A DNA stretch of 64,000 nt from contig NZ_CP060034.1 of assembly GCF_023208195.1 (NCBI RefSeq), positions 2,046,001-2,110,000 of the forward strand. Direction: 5' to 3'. The number at the start of each line of letters is the position of its first letter. Within the stretch, counting starts at the first letter, position 1. This document shows, in pieces, positions 17,624 through 26,090 of this stretch. The notes under the pieces were generated by a model, which was given only the letters and a program-made list of their open reading frames with translations, was not told the origin of the DNA and did no database searches. This DNA is from Nocardioides sp. InS609-2. Its GTDB lineage: Bacteria > Actinomycetota > Actinomycetes > Propionibacteriales > Nocardioidaceae. The position numbers and the translations under genes are program-made.

Positions 17624-17967
17624 CCGAGGTCGTGGAGACGGTCGTCGTCGATGCCGAAGTGGTGAGCGATCTCGTGCACCACGGTGATCCGCACCTCGTC
17701 GACGAGCTCGTCCGCGGACTCGCACATCCGCGAGAGTGGACCACGGAAGATCAGGATCCGGTCGGGCAGCTCGAACGCGTGGTTGCTTGCCCGCTCGGTG
17801 AGCGCGACACCGTCGTAGCAGCCCAGCAGCCCGGGGTCGGCGGCTGGCGGCTCGTCCTCGACGAGCACCACGACGTTGTGGATCAGCACGGCCAGCTCGT
17901 CGGGGATCTCGTCGAGCGCACGGTCGACGATCGTCTCGAACTCTTCAGGAGGTACGTCGACCGGCAT
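17614..17967 (-). CDS. minimal zincin metallopeptidase-family protein
   Basis: The 117-residue protein belongs to the small zincin-like family (PF06262-type) with the motif HEIAHHFGIDD at its C-terminal end, containing the HExxH zinc site. The rest is short and acidic, with ILIFRGPL as a family landmark. No signal peptide is present, so it acts in the cytoplasm; its substrate is unknown. It starts at ATG 17967 and its end overlaps the second crcB gene by 10 bp, tail to tail. Confidence 0.86.
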   Translation of the reverse strand: MPVDVPPEEFETIVDRALDEIPDELAVLIHNVVVLVEDEPPAADPGLLGCYDGVALTERASNHAFELPDRILIFRGPLSRMCESADELVDEVRITVVHEIAHHFGIDDDRLHDLGYA

Positions 17968-18000
17968 GGGCCGAGCCTAGAAGACCCGGGGAAACCGATG

Positions 18001-18030
18001 GACGCTCCGGATCTGGTGATCCGGAGCGTC
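18001..18030 (-). terminator. hairpin terminator after tRNA-Asp
   Basis: A perfect 13-bp stem (18001-18013 with 18018-18030) closes a TGGT loop. It lies 7 bp beyond the 3' end of tRNA-Asp on the minus strand, so it most likely ends the Glu-Asp tRNA transcript. No long T run follows. Confidence 0.75.
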
Positions 18031-18037
18031 CTGCTTG

Positions 18038-18111
18038 CGACCCCGACGGGACTCGAACCCGCGGCCTCCGCCGTGACAGGGCGGCGCGCTAACCAACTGC
18101 GCTACGGGGCC
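18038..18111 (-). tRNA. tRNA-Asp (GTC)
   Basis: The minus strand folds as a standard cloverleaf: acceptor GGCCCCG with CGGGGTC, D arm GCGC..GCGC, anticodon loop CTGTCAC giving anticodon GTC, and T arm GCGGG-TTCGAGT-CCCGT. The discriminator is G. It follows tRNA-Glu by 87 bp and is ended by the 18001-18030 hairpin. Confidence 0.97.
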
Positions 18112-18198
18112 TTGTGGTGCTGGTGATTCGTGGAGCGGTGGAACTCTAACCCATCGTTGGCGGCGTTTCCCAATCGGGATGACCGGCCAGAACTGGTG

Positions 18199-18271
18199 TA
18201 CCCCCAACGGGATTCGAACCCGTGCTACCGCCGTGAAAGGGCGACGTCCTAGGCCGCTAGACGATGGGGGC
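18199..18271 (-). tRNA. tRNA-Glu (TTC)
   Basis: The minus strand folds as a cloverleaf with acceptor GCCCCCA pairing with TGGGGGT, anticodon loop CTTTCAC giving anticodon TTC, and T arm ACGGG-TTCGAAT-CCCGT. The discriminator is A. It is transcribed towards tRNA-Asp; a short GC-rich inverted repeat (GCGCTCTCGCGAGCGC) at about 18276-18291 lies just upstream. Confidence 0.97.
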
Positions 18272-18328
18272 CTGCGCTCTCGCGAGCGCCCGGACAGCAT
18301 AGGGGCGGGTCCGGTGAGCCAACAAATG

Positions 18329-19771
18329 TCAGGCTCCCCGAGGCCCTGCCGCCGTGGTCATCTCGTGCAGTCGGACGGCGCACTCGGCCGCCACGGCGAG
18401 GGCCAGCTGCTCGGCCGACTCGCCCTCCACCTCGGGCACCACGTGGTGCACCGTGCCGGAGCGGTAGAGGTCGACCGCACGCACCTCCTGCTGCTCCGAC
18501 ATCTCAGCCGCATGGCTGGTGTCGCCCCGGTGCACGATCGCGCTCGCACCCTCGGGCGGCAGCGGCGAGAGCCAGGCGTTCTCGGCGGCGATGACGGTCT
18601 GGCCGGGAAGTAGCGCCAAGGCTCCTCCCCCACAGCCCTGCCCGAGTACGACGGCCAGCGTCGGCACGGTCATAGTGACCAGTTCGGCGATACAGCGGGC
18701 GATCTCGCCGGCGATGGCGCGCTCCTCTGCGTGTTGCGACAGCGCGGCCCCCGGCGTGTCGATGACCGTGACCAGCGGGAGCCGGAGCTCCTCGGCCAGC
18801 CGCATCCCGCGCCGCGCCTCACGCAGGGCACCGGGGCCCATCGGCGTCTCCGGAGTCTGGCGAGTGCGGTCCTGCCCGACGATGACACAGGGCTGGCCGT
18901 CGAGCCTCGTCAGCGCCACGATCAACGTCTCGTCGCGCTCGCCCTCGTCAGTGCCGGCGAGCCTCAGGGTGCGCGAGCCAGCGCGGCGCAACAGGTCGCG
19001 CACGCTCACACGACCCTCGGCCCGCGTGCGCTGGATCGCTTCCCACGCGGAGCCCTCGTCACCGACCTCGCCCGTACGACGCGGCAGCGTCGGCTCATCG
19101 GGGGCGTCGACCAGCACCGCAAGCGCCCGGTCTACGAGCTCTGGCAGGTCCTCGGCGGCCACGACGGCATCGATGACCCCACGCGCAGCAAGGTTCTCGG
19201 CGGTCTGCACGTCGCTCGGGAACGGCTCGCCGTTGAGCGCCTCGTAGACCTTCGGACCGAGGAAGCCCACCAGCGCCCCGGGCTCGGCGACGGTGACGTG
19301 CGCGAGCGAGCCCCAGGAGGCGAAGACGCCACCCATCGTGGGGTTGCGGAGGTAGACGAGGTACGGCAGGCCGGCCGACCGGTGGGCCATCAGGGCCCGG
19401 GATATCTCGATCATCTGTACGAAGGCCGGCGTGCCCTCCTGCATGCGGGTGCCACCCGAGGCCGTGGTGGCCAGCACCGGCAGACCTTCGGCCGTGGCGC
19501 GTCGTACAGCGGCGGTGATGCGGTCGGCGGCGGCGCGACCGATCGAGCCGGCGAGGAAGCCGAACTCGTTGGCCACCACGGCAACCGGACGGCCGTGCAT
19601 CAGCCCGCGCCCGGTGATCACCGACTCGTCGGTGCCGGCCTTCTCGGCGGCGCGCTCGAGCGTCGCGCGGTAGGTCTCCGGGTGCCCGCTGATGTCGATC
19701 AGCTCGTCCCATGACTCGAAGGAGCCGTCGTCGAGCACCAGCCCGAGCAGCTCACGAGCGGTCGCCGTCAC
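18329..19771 (-). CDS. carboxyltransferase (fused AccD/AccA-type, crotonase fold)
   Basis: This 480-residue protein has two crotonase-fold halves like the beta and alpha parts of acetyl-CoA carboxylase carboxyltransferase in one chain. The first half has the oxyanion-type TASGGTRMQEG near residue 113 and NPTMGGVFASWG near 150; the second has VIDTPGAALSQHAEERA near 350 and GQGCGGGALAL near 390. The cysteine zinc finger of AccD is absent. No biotin carboxylase or biotin carrier gene is nearby. It starts at GTG 19771, overlapping the CoA-transferase stop (GTGA). It could be a decarboxylase-type member acting on malonyl-CoA or a similar ester; that is inference from context. Confidence 0.8.
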   Translation of the reverse strand: MTATARELLGLVLDDGSFESWDELIDISGHPETYRATLERAAEKAGTDESVITGRGLMHGRPVAVVANEFGFLAGSIGRAAADRITAAVRRATAEGLPVLATTASGGTRMQEGTPAFVQMIEISRALMAHRSAGLPYLVYLRNPTMGGVFASWGSLAHVTVAEPGALVGFLGPKVYEALNGEPFPSDVQTAENLAARGVIDAVVAAEDLPELVDRALAVLVDAPDEPTLPRRTGEVGDEGSAWEAIQRTRAEGRVSVRDLLRRAGSRTLRLAGTDEGERDETLIVALTRLDGQPCVIVGQDRTRQTPETPMGPGALREARRGMRLAEELRLPLVTVIDTPGAALSQHAEERAIAGEIARCIAELVTMTVPTLAVVLGQGCGGGALALLPGQTVIAAENAWLSPLPPEGASAIVHRGDTSHAAEMSEQQEVRAVDLYRSGTVHHVVPEVEGESAEQLALAVAAECAVRLHEMTTAAGPRGA

Positions 19772-20937
19772 GACTCCTCCAGCCAGGCGCGGACGGAGCC
19801 GCCGTGCTGGTCGAGCACCGGCGGAGCCAGGTGGTCTCGCCGGGTGACCTCGTCGCCGTCGGCGGCGAAGAACCGCAGCGGGGGGCCGGGCAGGGTGATC
19901 GGGCCGAGCGTGCTGTGCTCGACGTCGACCAGCAGGCCCTGGCTCACCGTCTGGTCCCACGCGTAGACCTCGTCGAGGTTGCGCACCTTGCCGGCGGGTA
20001 CGCCGACCTCCGCCAGCCGGGCCAGCAACGCCTCGCTGTCCCACTCGGCGAAGGCGCCCTCGATGATCTCGATGACGCGGGCGCGGGCGCCGACCCGCTC
20101 GGCGTTGGTGGCCAGGCCCTCGGCCTCGGGGTCGAGCTCGAAGCCTGCGCAGAAGCGGCGCCACAGGCTCTCGCTGCCGAGCGCGATCTGCACCGAGCCG
20201 TCGCGGCAGCGGAAGAGGCCGTACGGCGCGATCGACGGGTGGTGGTTGCCCGCCGCCCGGCCGACCTCGCCGGCCACGGTCCACCGGGTGCCCTGGAAGG
20301 CGTGCACGCCCACGACCGAGGCCAGCAGCGACGTACGCACGACCGTGCCCCTGCCGGTGCGATGCCGTTCGTTCAGCGCCGCGACGACGCCGTACGCGCC
20401 GTACATGCCGGAGAGCAGGTCGGCGATGGGTACGCCGACGCGCTGGGGGTCGTCGGGACCCGAGCCGGTCAGCGACATCAGCCCTGCCTCGCCCTGGGCG
20501 ATCTGGTCGTAGCCGGCGCGGCCACCCTCGGGGCCGTCGTGGCCGAAGCCGGTGATCGACAGCACGACCAGGCGCGGGTTGCGCTCCTGCAGGCTCTCGA
20601 TGCCGAGGCCGAGCCGCTCGAGCACGCCGGTGCGGAAGTTCTCGACCAGCACGTCGGCGCGGTCGACGAGCCGCAGCAGCAGCGCTCGGTCGTCGTCGTT
20701 CTTGAGGTCGAGCGCGATCGACTCCTTGTTGCGGTTGGTCGAGAGGAAGTACGTCGACTGGCGCGCGTCGGGCTCGCCCACGAACGGCGGTCCCCAGCCA
20801 CGGGTGTCGTCGCCGCCGCTGGGCGTCTCGACCTTGATCACGCGCGCTCCGAGGTCGCCCAGCATCATCGTGGCGTGCGGGCCGGCCAGCGCGCGGGAGA
20901 GGTCGACGACGAGGACGTCGGAGAGCGGACCGGTCAT
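19768..20937 (-). CDS. CaiB/BaiF family (class III) CoA-transferase
   Basis: The 389-residue protein transfers CoA between carboxylic acids through an aspartyl intermediate. Family landmarks are VVDLSRALAGPHATMMLGDLGA at the N-terminus, GARVIKVE, the KDD-like NRNKESIALDLK near residue 68, and GQxGL-like AQGEAGLMSLTG near 165. Length fits the family. It overlaps the carboxyltransferase by 4 bp and begins 4 bp after a truncated transporter gene, so these formed one operon divergent from the GntR gene. The acid it activates is unknown; a dicarboxylic acid such as malonate fits the neighbours. Confidence 0.9.
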   Translation of the reverse strand: MTGPLSDVLVVDLSRALAGPHATMMLGDLGARVIKVETPSGGDDTRGWGPPFVGEPDARQSTYFLSTNRNKESIALDLKNDDDRALLLRLVDRADVLVENFRTGVLERLGLGIESLQERNPRLVVLSITGFGHDGPEGGRAGYDQIAQGEAGLMSLTGSGPDDPQRVGVPIADLLSGMYGAYGVVAALNERHRTGRGTVVRTSLLASVVGVHAFQGTRWTVAGEVGRAAGNHHPSIAPYGLFRCRDGSVQIALGSESLWRRFCAGFELDPEAEGLATNAERVGARARVIEIIEGAFAEWDSEALLARLAEVGVPAGKVRNLDEVYAWDQTVSQGLLVDVEHSTLGPITLPGPPLRFFAADGDEVTRRDHLAPPVLDQHGGSVRAWLEES

Positions 20938-20941
20938 TGAG

Positions 20942-21337
20942 TCACCATTCCGGCAGCACGAGGGCCGCCCACACGAGGAGGGGACCGGCGAGCGTGACGA
21001 TCACGCCGTCGGTCAGGATCTGCTTGTCGTAGACCGGCTCGCTGATGGAGTCGGGCTTGTTGGCCAGCATCAGCGCGCCGTTGGTCGAGAAGGGACTGAC
21101 GTCGACGATGGTCAACGACACGGCGAGCGCCGCGACGAACAGCCCCGCACTGATGCCGCCGTCCGCGATCAGGGGGTAGCAGAGGATCAGTGCGCCGATG
21201 GCGATCGCGCCCAGGCCGGCCGCCCACTTGCCCACGAACTCAGGGGAGCCCGCAGCGGTGAGGATCGTCGCGTAGGTGCTGACACCGGCGACCAGGAGCA
21301 CGACGAGCGCGAGGATCGCTACCCACTCCGGTCCCAT
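20942..21337 (-). pseudogene. C-terminal remnant of an SLC13/MatC-like dicarboxylate transporter
   Basis: Only 131 residues remain, from ATG 21337. They match the end of MatC/SLC13-type dicarboxylate carriers, with the landmark VDVSPFSTNGALMLANKP near residue 80 and a final hydrophobic segment. Family members have about 430-460 residues, so the first two-thirds are gone, and from memory of the family a further stretch before PLIADGG also seems missing. The frame stays open to 21457, but the extra residues fall in the GntR promoter and do not look like a transporter. The gene opens the operon with the CoA-transferase. It could still be translated as a small membrane protein. Confidence 0.7.
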
Positions 21338-21403
21338 CGGTGTGCCTCTCATTCCGGAGCCGCAGATCGGTGACTGCCATCGCAGTTGGCGCAGTGGCCT
21401 AGC

Positions 21404-21435
21404 CAATAGGACAATTGCCCACTGGTCAATAGGCT
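21404..21435. promoter_or_regulatory. probable GntR operator/promoter
   Basis: Just before the GntR gene, CAATAGG occurs twice (21404-21410 and 21427-21433), and ATTG (21414-21417) pairs with CAAT (21427-21430) in a 17-bp inverted repeat of the size seen for FadR/GntR sites. TAGGCT at 21430-21435 lies 6 bp before the ATG, which would fit a -10 box of a leaderless transcript. The site also lies in the divergent operon's promoter region. Confidence 0.45.
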
Positions 21436-21441
21436 GGCCGA

Positions 21442-22176
21442 ATGTCGGATGCACCACGCCCCCCGGAGACCGGCTCCTCGCGAGAGTTCCCGGTCCGCCT
21501 GATGCGCACGCGCCTTTACGAGCAGGTGGCCGAGCAGATCACCACGTGGATCTCCCAGAACGGGCTGACCACGGGCGACCGGCTGCCCCCCGAGCGCGAG
21601 CTCGCCTCCCGGCTCGGGGTGAGCCGCGCGACGCTCAGCCAGGCCCTGGTCGCCCTCGAGGTGATCGGCGTCGTGGCCGTCCGCCACGGCGACGGCACCG
21701 TGGTGACTGGCTCCCCCGGCGCGTCCCGCATCGCCGACGCGATCCGCGCGCATGCCGACCGGCTGCCCGAGATCATCGAGACCCGCGACGCGCTCGAGAC
21801 CAAGATCGCCGCGCTGGCCGCCGTACGCCGTACCGACGAGGACCTGGCCCGCATCAATGACGCACTCCAGGTGATGGAGGAAGACGTCGGGGCCGGAGGG
21901 CGCGGCGTCGAGGGTGACGAGCGCTTCCACGGGGCCGTCACCGCCGCGGCCCACTCCCGCCTGCTCGCGAGGCTGATGGACGAGATCGGCGACCTGATCA
22001 AGGAGTCGCGCATCGAGTCGCTCTCGCAACCCGGGCGGCCACGCGACTCCCTCGCCGGCCACCGTGCCGTTGCCGACGCGATCGCCGCCGGCGACGCGGC
22101 GGGCGCCGCGACGGCCATGCACGAGCACGTCGAGATGGTCAGCGACGTGGCCGTCCTGCGCGACGACCAGCGGTGA
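21442..22176 (+). CDS. GntR/FadR-family transcriptional regulator
   Basis: This 244-residue regulator has an N-terminal winged helix (LYEQVAEQITTWI, then LPPERELASRLGVSRATLSQAL near residue 50) and a C-terminal FCD-type helical ligand domain from about residue 95, with metal-ligand type residues in ERFHGAV, GHRAVADAI and MHEHVEM. FadR-type regulators respond to small organic acids or acyl-CoAs. It has no clear ribosome binding site, so a leaderless transcript is likely. It diverges from the CoA-transferase operon, which it probably controls, and its stop overlaps the next gene (GTGA). Confidence 0.9.
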   Translation: MSDAPRPPETGSSREFPVRLMRTRLYEQVAEQITTWISQNGLTTGDRLPPERELASRLGVSRATLSQALVALEVIGVVAVRHGDGTVVTGSPGASRIADAIRAHADRLPEIIETRDALETKIAALAAVRRTDEDLARINDALQVMEEDVGAGGRGVEGDERFHGAVTAAAHSRLLARLMDEIGDLIKESRIESLSQPGRPRDSLAGHRAVADAIAAGDAAGAATAMHEHVEMVSDVAVLRDDQR

Positions 22177-22936
22177 CCGGCCTGGAGCAGCTGGTCGTCC
22201 TCGCTGCGGGGCTGGGCGCCGGGGTGCTCACCTCCACTGTCGGCGTCGCCTCGCTGCTGAGCTTCCCGATCCTGGTCGCCGTCGGCCTGCCTCCCGTCGT
22301 CGCCAACGCCTCCAACACGATGGGCCTCACCCCGGGCGCACTCAGCGGCTCCTTCGGCTACCGCGAGGAGCTGGGCGAGCACCCACGCGTCACTCTTGCG
22401 GTCCTGGTGACGTGCGGCTCGGGTGCGGTTGCGGGCGCGTTCCTGCTGCTGGCCCTGCCGCCCGGGGTCTTCGAGGCCGTCGTGCCCTGGCTGATCCTCT
22501 TCACCTGCCTGCTCGTCGGCACGCAGCCGAGCATCTCCGGCTGGGTACGGTCCCGCCACGGGGGCGAGGCGCCCGAGCCTCGCACCCGGATGTCGCCGGT
22601 CACCACGTTCTTCGCCACCCTGACCGGCGTGTACGGCGGCTACTTCGGCGCCGGCTCGGGAGTGATGGCGATGGCCGTGCTGGGGCTCGGACTCGACATC
22701 GAGATGCGCATCCTCAACGCCCTCAAGACGCTCGCCGTGATGGCGGCCAACGTGGTGGCCAGCGTGATCTTCGTGTTCCTCGCCGACGTCGACTGGCGGG
22801 CGGTCGTGCTGCTCGCGATGGGCTCCGCATCGGCGGCTACGTGGGATCGCACCTCGGTCGGAAGATCCCCGCGACGGTGTTGCGCGTGCTCACCGTGCTG
22901 GCCGGTGTCACGGCCGCCGTCATCATGCTCGTCTGA
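22173..22936 (+). pseudogene. TSUP (TauE/SafE) family anion permease, frameshifted near the C-terminus
   Basis: The gene starts at GTG 22173, overlapping the GntR stop. It encodes a TSUP family exporter/importer of organic or sulfur anions: two repeats with GVLTSTVGVASLLSFP near residue 17 and LTGVYGGYFGAGSGVM near 150. At about 22827 the frame changes: the reading frame runs on as a non-membrane, arginine-rich tail into the tRNA-Phe gene, while the expected ending (IGGYVGSHLGRK, then a hydrophobic helix ending IMLV) is in the next frame and stops at 22936. Loss of one base between TCCGC and ATCGG explains this. It may be a real mutation or a sequencing error. Confidence 0.8.
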
Positions 22937-22990
22937 GCCGTTCGGCGTTTTTCTTCGGCCGGTCCGCCCCGTGTATGGTTTCCCCCGCTT

Positions 22991-23064
22991 GGCCAGGTAG
23001 CTCAGTCGGTACGAGCGTCCGCCTGAAAAGTGGAAGGTCGGCGGTTCGACCCCGCCCCTGGCCA
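22991..23064 (+). tRNA. tRNA-Phe (GAA)
   Basis: A complete cloverleaf is seen: acceptor GGCCAGG with CCTGGCC, D arm GCTC..GAGC, anticodon stem TCCGC/GTGGA with loop CTGAAAA giving GAA, and T arm GGCGG-TTCGACC-CCGCC. The discriminator is A. A strong terminator hairpin follows at 23076-23104. Confidence 0.96.
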
Positions 23065-23075
23065 CAAGCACACGA

Positions 23076-23104
23076 AGCGCCCGGTCACGTCCCGACCGGG
23101 CGCT
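23076..23104 (+). terminator. terminator after tRNA-Phe
   Basis: An 11-bp perfect stem (23076-23086 with 23094-23104) closes a 7-nt loop and is followed by TTCGTC. It lies 11 bp after tRNA-Phe and most likely ends that transcript. Confidence 0.8.
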
Positions 23105-23163
23105 TTCGTCTGGTCCGGGGGCCCGACTCGACGCGGACCGAAGCGGACCGAGAGGATGCGCGA

Positions 23164-24480
23164 GTGCTCCCCCCGTTCGAGATCGTGGCGCGGCTGCGCC
23201 CGATCGACCTGATCGCTCCGGGTTCGCGCACCCCCGACGCGGGCGCCGGTCCGCACCCGCTCGACGCCGTCGCGCCGTACGTCGCGGCGACGCTGGTGCT
23301 CGAGGCGGAGTCCGCCGGGATCACGATGGTGGCGAGCGACGGCGTGCGGCTGGCCGGCAGCTACGCCGACGGCGCGATCGGCCTTTCGGTCCGCACGGCC
23401 GCGGGCGTCGAGAGCACGCATCGCAGCCGGCGGATGGGCACGCTGCCCACGCGGCCCGACGCCATCGCACTCACCCTCACCGGCATCCACCTCACCGTCT
23501 GGTCACGAGACGGCGCTGAGTGGGTCGTGCGCGGCCGGGTCGGCCTGCTCGAGCTGGTCGACACCCGCGACGAGGCGTGGCTGGCCTCCCTGACCGTGGA
23601 GTACGACGGCGGCTCGGGCGAGCACGGCGACTTCGGTCAGCTCGGGCTGCGCGACACCCGCGTGGTCACCTGCGCCGACGGCACGCCGTACTCACCGGAC
23701 GGCTGGGTGTGGCTGACCGCAACCCATGCCGGCCCCGGCTTCTTCGACACAGCCCACACCGGCGTCTGGCGTCTCGAGCCGAAGACCCTGACGCTCGAGC
23801 ACCGCGCGCACCTGTTCTTCCGTCGCCCCACCGTCCGCGGCGTGTACGGCGACCACGCGACGCACCTGGTGCGTGACGGTGACGGGTGGCTGGTGGCCAC
23901 CAGCACCTGGGGCGACTTCGACCGTCGCAGACCCGCGGTCGGCATCACCCTCGCCCGCACCGAAGCCGACCTGACGGCCGGCCGGCACGTGCTCGACACG
24001 ACGACGCTGGACCTGCCGCTCGAGGGGTTGCGCTCCCGCGGCCAGTGGGACCCGCACCTGGTGCGGATCGACGAGACGTGGCACGTCGGGTTCGCGTCGG
24101 CCCGCAAGTTCTTCCGCTTCCACCCGGCGCTGGCGACCGGCCCGTCGCTCGACGACCTGGCCCTGAAGTCGGCGACCATGGATCGGCGGGCCACCGAGGG
24201 CGTGACCCTGCTGCGCCTGGAGGACGGGCACTGGCGGGTCTTCGCCAGCGACGGGCGAGACGGGAAGCGCGGGCAGCGCGAGCAGTTCCCGGTCTTCGAC
24301 CTCGACCTCACCGAGATCGGCGCGCTGACCGCGCCGTACCCCACCAACATCCCGTGGCCAACCCTCGTGCACCTAGACGATGGCTGGCTGATGGCGACGT
24401 TCAACGCGACCCGTAGCGGTGGGCGCCTGCCTGGCTACGGCACGCACGGCGACCTCGTGGTGATGCGCGAGCGACGGTGA
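23164..24480 (+). CDS. putative GH43-like five-bladed beta-propeller protein
   Basis: This 438-residue protein is unassigned. Residues 1-150 look like a beta-sandwich (LamG/concanavalin-like, with alternating short strands), and the rest resembles five-bladed propellers of the GH43/GH32/GH62 group: [20 protein letters not shown] near residue 238, [18 protein letters not shown] near 295 and [18 protein letters not shown] near 400. Aspartates in WDPH and the LEDGHWRVF region could be catalytic, but this is not certain. No signal peptide is seen, so it would be cytoplasmic. GTG 23164 is the chosen start; upstream frame lies in tRNA-Phe. It stands alone. Confidence 0.6.
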   Translation: MLPPFEIVARLRPIDLIAPGSRTPDAGAGPHPLDAVAPYVAATLVLEAESAGITMVASDGVRLAGSYADGAIGLSVRTAAGVESTHRSRRMGTLPTRPDAIALTLTGIHLTVWSRDGAEWVVRGRVGLLELVDTRDEAWLASLTVEYDGGSGEHGDFGQLGLRDTRVVTCADGTPYSPDGWVWLTATHAGPGFFDTAHTGVWRLEPKTLTLEHRAHLFFRRPTVRGVYGDHATHLVRDGDGWLVATSTWGDFDRRRPAVGITLARTEADLTAGRHVLDTTTLDLPLEGLRSRGQWDPHLVRIDETWHVGFASARKFFRFHPALATGPSLDDLALKSATMDRRATEGVTLLRLEDGHWRVFASDGRDGKRGQREQFPVFDLDLTEIGALTAPYPTNIPWPTLVHLDDGWLMATFNATRSGGRLPGYGTHGDLVVMRERR

Positions 24481-24577
24481 GGGGTGGATACGCTGGCGAG
24501 GAGCGCCACATCACCCCGTGGCACCCCTGAAAGCCACACCACCCCCCGTGGCTGACACCCAGAGAGAGGCACCGCGC

Positions 24578-25666
24578 ATGTCCGTCACCGCGTCCGGAGA
24601 CGTCTTCGAGCAAGGCAGTGAGCACGAGCAGGTCGTCTTCGCCAACGACCCCGCCAGCGGCCTGAAGGCGATCGTGGCCATCCACTCGACGGCCCTGGGT
24701 CCCGCCCTCGGCGGCACCCGGTTCTACCCCTACTCCTCCACGGCCGAGGCGGTCACCGACGTCCTCAACCTCTCGCGCGGGATGTCCTACAAGAACGCGC
24801 TCGCCGGACTCGACCTCGGCGGCGGCAAGGCTGTCATCATCGGCGACCCCCGCACCCTCAAGTCCGAGGCGCTGCTGCGTGCCTACGGCCGCTTCGTGCA
24901 GTCGCTCAACGGTCGCTACTACACCGCCTGCGACGTCGGCACCTTCAGTGAGGACATGGACCACATCGCCCGCGAGTGCTCCTTCGTCACGGGCCGCACC
25001 GTCGCCCACGGCGGCGCGGGCGACAGCTCCGTGCTCACGGCTTATGGCACCTACCAGGGCATGCGCGCCGCCGCAGAGGTCGTCTGGGGCGAGCCCACGC
25101 TGGGTGGCCGCACTGTCGGCGTGGCCGGCGTCGGCAAGGTCGGCCGCCACCTGGTGCGGCACCTCATCGAGGACGGCGCCACCGTGATCGTCACCGACGT
25201 GCACGCGCCGTCGCTGGACCGGATCCGTGACGAGTACCCGCAGGTGCAGGTCGTCGGCTCCACCGAGGAGCTGGTCGCGAGCCCGCTCGATGTCTATGCG
25301 CCCTGCGCACTCGGTGGCGCGCTCACCGACGAGGTCGTCGACGTGCTCAGCGCGAAGATCGTCTGCGGCGCCGCCAACAACCAGCTCGCGCACCCCGGCG
25401 TCGAGAAGTCACTCGAGGACCGTGGCATCCTCTACGCCCCCGACTACTGCGTGAACTCCGGCGGCGTGATCCAGGTCGCCGACGAGCTCGAAGGCTTCTC
25501 GTTCGAGCGCGCCGAACACCGCGCCACGGGCATCTTCGACACCACGCGGGCCGTGTTCGAGCTGGCTCGCACCGACAGTGTGCCGCCGGCAATCGCGGCC
25601 GACCGCCTCGCCGAGCGCCGCATGCGCGACGTCGGTCGCCTGCGCGGGATCTGGCTCAACGGCTGA
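24578..25666 (+). CDS. Glu/Leu/Phe/Val dehydrogenase (valine/leucine dehydrogenase type)
   Basis: The 362-residue enzyme removes the amino group of a branched-chain or aromatic amino acid using NAD. The catalytic lysine sits in [20 protein letters not shown] near residues 72-85, and the NAD motif [12 protein letters not shown] lies near 180. ATG 24578 is preceded by AGAGAGAGG at about 9 nt; the frame back to 24518 has no such site. Length matches Streptomyces valine dehydrogenase. The same order (dehydrogenase, DUF3073, purM, purF) is familiar from Streptomyces. A shared terminator separates it from the convergent DUF3073 gene. Confidence 0.92.
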   Translation: MSVTASGDVFEQGSEHEQVVFANDPASGLKAIVAIHSTALGPALGGTRFYPYSSTAEAVTDVLNLSRGMSYKNALAGLDLGGGKAVIIGDPRTLKSEALLRAYGRFVQSLNGRYYTACDVGTFSEDMDHIARECSFVTGRTVAHGGAGDSSVLTAYGTYQGMRAAAEVVWGEPTLGGRTVGVAGVGKVGRHLVRHLIEDGATVIVTDVHAPSLDRIRDEYPQVQVVGSTEELVASPLDVYAPCALGGALTDEVVDVLSAKIVCGAANNQLAHPGVEKSLEDRGILYAPDYCVNSGGVIQVADELEGFSFERAEHRATGIFDTTRAVFELARTDSVPPAIAADRLAERRMRDVGRLRGIWLNG

Positions 25667-25686
25667 CTGCTCGGCCGACAAGTCGA

Positions 25687-25719
25687 GACGGCTTCACCGG
25701 GCGAACCGGTGGAGCCGTC
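25687..25719. terminator. bidirectional terminator between convergent genes
   Basis: A 14-bp stem (25687-25700 with 25706-25719, one G-T type mismatch) closes a GCGAA loop between the ends of the amino acid dehydrogenase and DUF3073 genes. It can serve both transcripts. Confidence 0.75.
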
Positions 25720-25737
25720 GGACTTGCGGGTGCGAGG

Positions 25738-25923
25738 TCAGTCGCGGCGCGAGGGCTCGATGACGTCGGACCACTTCTCGAGCACCTCGGGATCGACCTG
25801 CTCTTCTTTGCCGCTGTCGCCATGTAGCTCACTGGCAAGTGCCCCGAAGTCCGTCTCGTGCGTGCGGTACTTCAGGTCGCGTGCGACCTTCGTCTGCTTG
25901 GCTTTAGCTCGGCCGCGCCCCAT
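25738..25923 (-). CDS. DUF3073 small protein
   Basis: This 61-residue protein starts MGRGRAKAKQTKVARDLKYR, the conserved basic head of actinobacterial DUF3073 proteins, and ends in an acidic tail (SDVIEPSRRD). Family members are universally small and usually encoded right after purM. Function is unknown; the basic start could bind nucleic acid. It starts at ATG 25923, and 167 bp separate it from purM; that gap holds no gene I can support. Confidence 0.9.
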   Translation of the reverse strand: MGRGRAKAKQTKVARDLKYRTHETDFGALASELHGDSGKEEQVDPEVLEKWSDVIEPSRRD

Positions 25924-26090
25924 AGGGTCAGCCCCCTCGCAAGTCGGCCGGGGCAACCATGGCTCCCGGGCTGTTCCAAAGTTTTCTCGTGGGCACAACG
26001 CTACCTGCTGCCTGGGTGTTCCCGCACACCGAGGCAGTCGTTTCGTCCTCCGGATTGCCAGATTTCTCCAGCAGCGAACATCCCGGCGAC

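Noticed and set aside
25924..26090. Small ORFs on the plus strand between DUF3073 and purM
   Set aside because: They overlap purM in antisense or lack ribosome binding sites; the 167-bp gap shows nothing I can support.
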